Assembly (NCBI GenBank): GCA_003439945.1
Contig: QVRM01001440.1
Location: forward strand, 186,001 to 250,000
Source of the DNA: Dermanyssus gallinae
Lineage: Eukaryota; Arthropoda; Arachnida; Mesostigmata; Dermanyssidae
DNA length: 64,000 nt
Direction: 5' to 3'
Under the pieces are notes generated by a model. The model was given only the letters and a program-made list of their open reading frames with translations. It was not told where the DNA came from and ran no database searches. The translations under genes were made by a program, and so were the position numbers. Positions 59,304 to 64,000 of this stretch are shown piece by piece. The stretch's first letter is position 1, and each line of letters begins with the position of its first letter.

Positions 59304-59937
59304 AACGTATTTGTGAGCCGGCTACAGTGCAACATCTGCCGTTGGAAGCGCCTCTATGGTATCGGCACACGTGCTGGCTGGAGTTGAACGATATCTTGCT
59401 GCATCATTCATATGCTACCGCTCTAAGCGCCTCTGATATGAAAGAGTGACACATGTGCATTTAGGCATATATGCCAGGCAAATAACAAATCAATCAATAC
59501 TTGATTTATTGAACTAAAAAAACTGGGCTAATCCTGATTTAGAGAACCCGTGACCACACGTTCACGCGGAAACAATTGTTTACTCCAATGTGCTAACAAA
59601 AAAAAAAAACTTTTATAAATACATACTTTTATTCAATTATGATTTAAAGGTTGCCTCGGAGTAGCTGAGTTCGGCCCTGTCCGATGCGAGCTGGTCAAAA
59701 TATAATTGCGTCAGACTGTTATGATTGAACCTAGTGCGTAGCAGTTGCTTCTCTTGTTTTGCTTATCTAGGTCTAAAAACGTATTCACCAAAATTATACA
59801 CGGATATTTGACGATGGGGTTGCAGCTTGGCTAATGAGGGTCCACAAGTTTGGATTGGTTGTCAAAACCTACTGGCAGCTTTCGTCTTCCTTCGATGGAA
59901 AAGAAAGATACTCTAATCTAGAACTAGTATTTGAGAC

Positions 59938-60190
59938 GCTTGGGGGCCTGGCCCTGAGGCATGGTCGCTCCTAGAGAAGATTAGCAAACGAATCGAACAA
60001 GCGACGGGGGACAATAGTGCTTTTGACTCTCTACTTCAGCGGCTATCGCTGGCGGTTCAGCGCGGCAATGCGGCAGCAATTATGGGCACAATGAAGGGCT
60101 GCCCCGAGGATAAGCTCGGCTGGTAGCACTCCTCACCGACCCTGGTGTAGTTAGTTACTTACATTTCCCTGTAATCATGGAATTAAATCA
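59938..60190 (+). mobile_element. LINE C-terminal scrap
   Basis: ISKRIEQATGDNSAFDSLLQ, RLSLAVQRGNAAAIMGTM, then a stop. Same terminal block as at 18,400 and 54,600. Absent from the aligned position in copy 1 (about 7930). Confidence 0.6.
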
Positions 60191-60420
60191 ATTATGAATT
60201 GCTATCTAGAACTTAAAAGGAACCGTGACTACATCTGTCTTTGCTGTTCTACTCCTTAGATAAGGTTATACTTAACAAAACGCAGGTACAGGGGTAAATA
60301 TTAATTTGCGCTTATCTCGCATTGAAACCACAGCTTCGACAGTAAGCGTATACGTAAAATAGACATATATTTAAAATAGACTACTAACATATCAGATACA
60401 AATGTTCATAGATAATTTAC

Positions 60421-60467
60421 CTGTGCCCTCGACTTTGTTGCATTCATTTCCATATTCTTCAAAATGC
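60421..60467 (-). CDS. CD36-family receptor paralog 2, microexon E4'
   Basis: 47 bp, acceptor tttgcag/G, donor ACAG/gtaaat. HFEEYGNECNKVEGT. Same length and phase as E4, with replacements I-K to E-E, G to E and D to K. Completes Arg with E3' and the Asp of GTDG with E5'. Confidence 0.92.
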
Positions 60468-60506
60468 CTGCAAATGCAAATATAAGTTAATATATATTAT
60501 ATTCTT

Positions 60507-61075
60507 AGAGTGGCTATGCTTGTCTACAAAACCTCTTGTGGTTTACCACCGGCGGATATAGTATTTCTCTTGGTACCTAGGCGGAGAAGACGGCTGCGTA
60601 GAGCGACAGTATTTGTGGTACCGAACATCACAAAAAGAACTTAGGTCTCATTCTCTATTATGTCGGCTGCCGCATATTTGGAGCGCGCTACAAGGTCGCA
60701 TAAGATCTCTCTTCTCTTTGAGTATATTAGTGCGGGAATTAAAAAAGAATCTTGCTACCGGCTCTGGTATAACAGATGGATGAGAGTATTGGCAGGCGTT
60801 GCGAAGTGAAGAGCTGCGGAGATAGTAATTGATTCATGAGTTATAAGAGCTACCATACAAAAGATCGGCAGTACTGTTGTGTCTCGCGTATTTACTTGCT
60901 ACAATGCTAAATCACCGGTTTACTGTGTTTACACATCGGTATATATGACCATGTGACGGTGTAAATTCACACTTTTTCTTATAACATGTCATTTTTTCCC
61001 GAAAACTTAAGCAATTCTAATGCAATTTCGCAAATAAATCACGTTATGAGTCTGAAAATCTGAATACATGTAGGA
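60507..61075. repeat. Dispersed repeat, copy b
   Basis: Matches 1186-1580 in blocks and is about 170 bp longer in the middle. It replaces about 100 bp of intron present in copy 1 at 8230-8333. Confidence 0.5.
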
Positions 61076-61800
61076 AGTTGTCAATACTACAAGCAATATT
61101 GGTCCAGTGGTCACGTGGCTTAATTATAAGCTGAGTAAGCGTTCCAACTGTGCCGTCACTAGTTCTAGGTAGACTGCACGCTAAAAGGTCCACGTCGGGT
61201 TAGACAGGATGTATAGACGTGTGCCCGGTTTCGTATTGGCACTATAGTGATGGGGGTTATAAAATAAAGCCAATCATAAAAAACACTTATAGGCTTCCAC
61301 AGCCCGAAGTGAAGATGTTTAGGCTGAGGTGTTAGCTTCTCAGCTGTACTACCGGAACAAGGCTACCTAGATGCCCTTGACATTAGCGTCGATGGCGACA
61401 ATGACAGCGACGAAAACAGCGACAATGAATATTATAACTCTTTGCAGCCTGAGTGAAGGCGATTGCTGAAACAATCCTCCACTATGCTATTACCTCTTCC
61501 GTTGTGCTTGCATAGTTGTTTGTTGACCTAAATAACGTGCTTATGCTTCTTATATCTCATCCGATTAAGCGTAAAAATAATTATACCCTAACGGAAGTAA
61601 ATTTGCAGCGCATCTCACCACCACTCTTTCTTCTGTGCTGCACTCACTTTATCAATGCTATACATTATTTCTAATTTATTTAGAAAATGTATCTTCTGCT
61701 TTGCGATAACACAAAATGTATACCTAAAATAAAGGAGTGTTTGACTCTGATTAGAAAATGTAGGAAAATGCAAAAAAAGATGCGACTCAGGACCACTCAC

Positions 61801-61956
61801 CTTCGAGAGGCGTATTTGAAAAGATTGTTGACCCTTTTGGCATCGGTATACACGGTATGCTTAAAGGAATCATTCCGCCTCATAAAATATCCATATTTAC
61901 CTTCTGCGCTTATCAGGGTCGATTGATCATGCTCATATAAATCCCCATCGAAGAAT
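61801..61956 (-). CDS. CD36-family receptor paralog 2, exon E3'
   Basis: 156 bp, one codon shorter than E3. Acceptor gacacag/A, donor GAAG/gtgagt. FFDGDLYEHDQSTLISAEGK, YGYFMRRNDSFKHTVYTDAK, RVNNLFKYASR. GYFMRRN and TVYTDAKRVNNLF are identical to paralog 1; the first 20 residues and the loop after RRN differ strongly. A sequon-like NDS replaces NIV. Exons E1' and E2' must lie beyond 64000. Confidence 0.9.
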
Positions 61957-62562
61957 CTGTGTCAAAACGACAGAAAAGAACGATCATCAGTTTGCAAATA
62001 GCCTGGCGGATCAGTCTTGTCGACATTTTATTACTAGTTGTGAAATGAATAATATCATATAAATATCTGTATTTACGCTGACTCAATTCAACAATGTTTT
62101 GACCGCGTGTCGCCGCAAACCGGAGAGATACAACGGAAGACGAATATGCCTGCAAAAGAACCAAGGCAATCAAGCATTTGCGTAAGGAATAAGACACGTA
62201 GTCAGTAGATCGCTGTCGGTACATTGCAAAAAATTCTAAAGCGGGCTTTTTGTTTCAACTCAATTGATATTGTTTTGTTGTAGATTCGCTAGATCTAGCA
62301 CTAGACGTGCATTACGGAAACCGTATAGCCTTGCAAAAATCTGATGGACTAACTAGTGGTCAATTGAGCAACCACGCAAACATACTGAAGACCTTAGAAA
62401 GACAGGTCTTCAATATTGTGCAATAACTATTTGCCAGTGATTGATCTTCTTTTTTGATAAGCCAGATTATGAACTCGCACCGCACAAAAATCCAGACTTG
62501 AGGGGCAAATTTAACACTGTGAGCGATCCGGAAAGGACTGGGGCAGACGGCTTAACACACTT

Positions 62563-63077
62563 TGTTGCCAACGGAACCGTAGAATGAAGACAGACGAAAA
62601 TGCGCGGGTTCTTACATTCACTGATTCTTATTTATTATATTTCACGATACGCAAGAAAGCGATACGACAGCGCCGCCTCTCTTCGTATTATTATTATTAT
62701 TATTATTATTATTGTTGCCTAGTTAGCTCACACTCTATGTCCCGGCGGTTAGCGCAAAGCTGACCACGCCGTCGGACTTCCCGGTCGCCGCCGGACTAAG
62801 GGTTTGCAGAGTGCGCGTTACGCCGAACGCTCGAGGTAGCAAGAGAGTGACAAAATGGCGCGCATCCCCTTTTATACGGCCGGCGACCGGCAACGTGACA
62901 GTGCACGAACGTGCAGTGGCGAGTTGTGGCTAACAGTGCAGTGGCGGGTTGTGACCAACAGTGCCGTGGCGGGTTGTGGCCGACAGTGCTGTAACGGGTT
63001 GTGGCCAACAGGCAGAAATCACCATCATCATGGCGCGCTAATACAAACTTCTATTCGCGGCCATCCAATATGCAACA
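62563..63077 (-). mobile_element. Solo LTR of the BEL/Pao-like family
   Basis: 515 bp, TGTTGC ... GCAACA, minus orientation, flanked by the direct repeat CACTT (62558-62562 and 63078-63082). Contains TATAAAAGG (62868-62876, minus strand), an ATT microsatellite (62686-62713) and four 25-bp tandem units (62911-63010). Copy 1 has the unoccupied site cacacttgccag near 9700. Confidence 0.92.
62911..63010. repeat. 25-bp tandem repeat x4 inside the solo LTR
   Basis: Four units of type GTGCAGTGGCGGGTTGTGGC, CAACA with a few changes each. Not present in the two LTRs at 15-18 kb, so the repeat expanded in this copy or subfamily; it lies on the U3 side of the TATA box. Confidence 0.9.
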
Positions 63078-63819
63078 CACTTGTTGAAACCTAGTGAGCT
63101 TTCTACAAAAATATTTGTCAATAAGCACAAGCCATGGATACTCCTATCGCAAGAAACAGCAAAGACTGTTTATCAATGACGTTATCAATAAATGATTCAA
63201 TAATAGAGAAGTAAATCATGTAATATACACTTCCGATTTGACTTCCGTAAATAGACTACGCTGAAACACGCAACATAAAACACCACTAAACGTCGAAATG
63301 TAAAGGACAGTAAAAGCCTTGTGCCGTTGGGGACCCGCCTGATCAGCTACGCAGACGCGGGAAGTGAGATCCCAGCCGATTAATGCAACTCGACGCCCAG
63401 ACCCAACCACAAAAGCAATGGAAAGCGTGCAAAGTCGTCGTACTACAGAGAAATCGCCGTTGACACGCCACTTCTTCGTTGCTCACGCCATTAGTAGCAG
63501 ACCGTCCTATTCCGCAATGCCTCACGAAAATGCCAATAGACAGTACTAAGTAAAATAAGCACTTGATGGCGATGTTATTTTAGAGCGCCTGACGCCGGAG
63601 TTTATTCTTAAGTGCATCGAACAAGTTACGCTATATGTATTAGTTTATTCATACCCGTTGTATAAATACGAACCGAAGAACGAGCTATCAACTACGCTTC
63701 CTAAAGTAATTAAATCAGTGCCACTGCTCTATGTTTTACATTTATTTATTAGGATCAGCATACAAAAGATAAAAGTAAAAGGCAGGAAACAACGAAGCAA
63801 TGTGTATAAACAATGTGTG

Positions 63820-64000
63820 TTTTTTATGGAAGTTTCGGAATTGCATAACGCATATGCGTCACTGAAAGCTGTCAGCAACTAGTATGGGACTTACAAACCT
63901 ACTGGGCCCGTATTCTACCCTCCACACCTGCAGGGTCGGATTGTGCGACATTTCTTTCACACCGTGAGCCAAACATATTGAGCATTTTAGTTGCTGTCAA
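63820..64000 (-). mobile_element. R1-like LINE 3' tail fragment, copy 2
   Basis: Same fragment as 10958-11130: T run, agtttcggaattgcataa, cagggtcgga. It runs to the window edge. Confidence 0.55.

Larger units (their letters stand above)
49530..64000. repeat. Segmental tandem duplication, copy 2
   Basis: Counterpart of 1800-11150; block correspondences are listed there. It continues past the right edge. It is longer because of private insertions: R1-like LINE D (50116-54250), SINE-like unit (56941-57125), hairpin (57953-58053), LTR piece (59126-59303), LINE scrap (59938-60190), dispersed repeat (60507-61075) and solo LTR (62563-63077). Confidence 0.85.

Overview
The window is eukaryotic, intron-rich, repeat-rich arthropod-type DNA. 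I infer a large chelicerate genome, possibly a tick, from the dense mix of R1-like, CR1/L2-like and BEL/Pao-like elements around a divergent CD36-family gene. No residue or base proves the species. There is no operon, CRISPR array, phage or bacterial gene.

The only host genes I can support are two tandem paralogs of the CD36/SCARB/SNMP scavenger-receptor family, both on the minus strand. Paralog 1 has six exons (E1 28274-28536, E2 12390-12620, E3 8965-9123, E4 8157-8203, E5 3753-3933, E6 3177-3390). Their splice phases join exactly to give about 365 residues, from the N-terminal membrane anchor to the SLPHF-type ectodomain motif; its C-terminal exons lie below position 1 or are lost. Paralog 2 enters from the right edge with E3' (61801-61956), E4' (60421-60467), E5' (56698-56878), E6' (56114-56327) and E7' (48375-48488), plus a weak E8' candidate near 46.2 kb. 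Its first exons lie beyond 64000. Introns align as well, so about 1.8-11.2 kb and 49.5-64.0 kb are two copies of one segmental tandem duplication, offset by roughly 48-54 kb.

The rest is transposon debris, region by region. 5.4-5.9 kb: 3' end of a LINE with a C-terminal zinc finger. 14.2-18.45 kb: a LINE fragment split by a short BEL/Pao-like LTR element (two LTRs of about 600 bp, 5-bp target duplication, internal 270-bp inverted repeat). 18.6-22.8 and 23.8-27.8 kb: two sister LINEs inside intron 1 of paralog 1. 31.3-43.1 kb: a pile of R1-like LINEs between the genes, including an internally deleted half-LINE with 28-bp 5' repeats, TAATG ORF junction, poly-A and 13-bp target duplication, nested in an older antisense copy. 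50.1-54.2 kb: another R1-like LINE inside the E6'-E7' intron. 54.3-55.4 kb: older LINE scraps with an inverted RT pair. Copy 2 also gained a tRNA-derived SINE-like insertion, a truncated LTR, a solo LTR with target duplication, and a 101-bp hairpin, none of which is in copy 1.

I see no undescribed defence or metabolic system. The most interesting items are the patchy divergence and cysteine loss of the CD36 paralogs, the half-LINE, and the palindromic non-autonomous LTR element.
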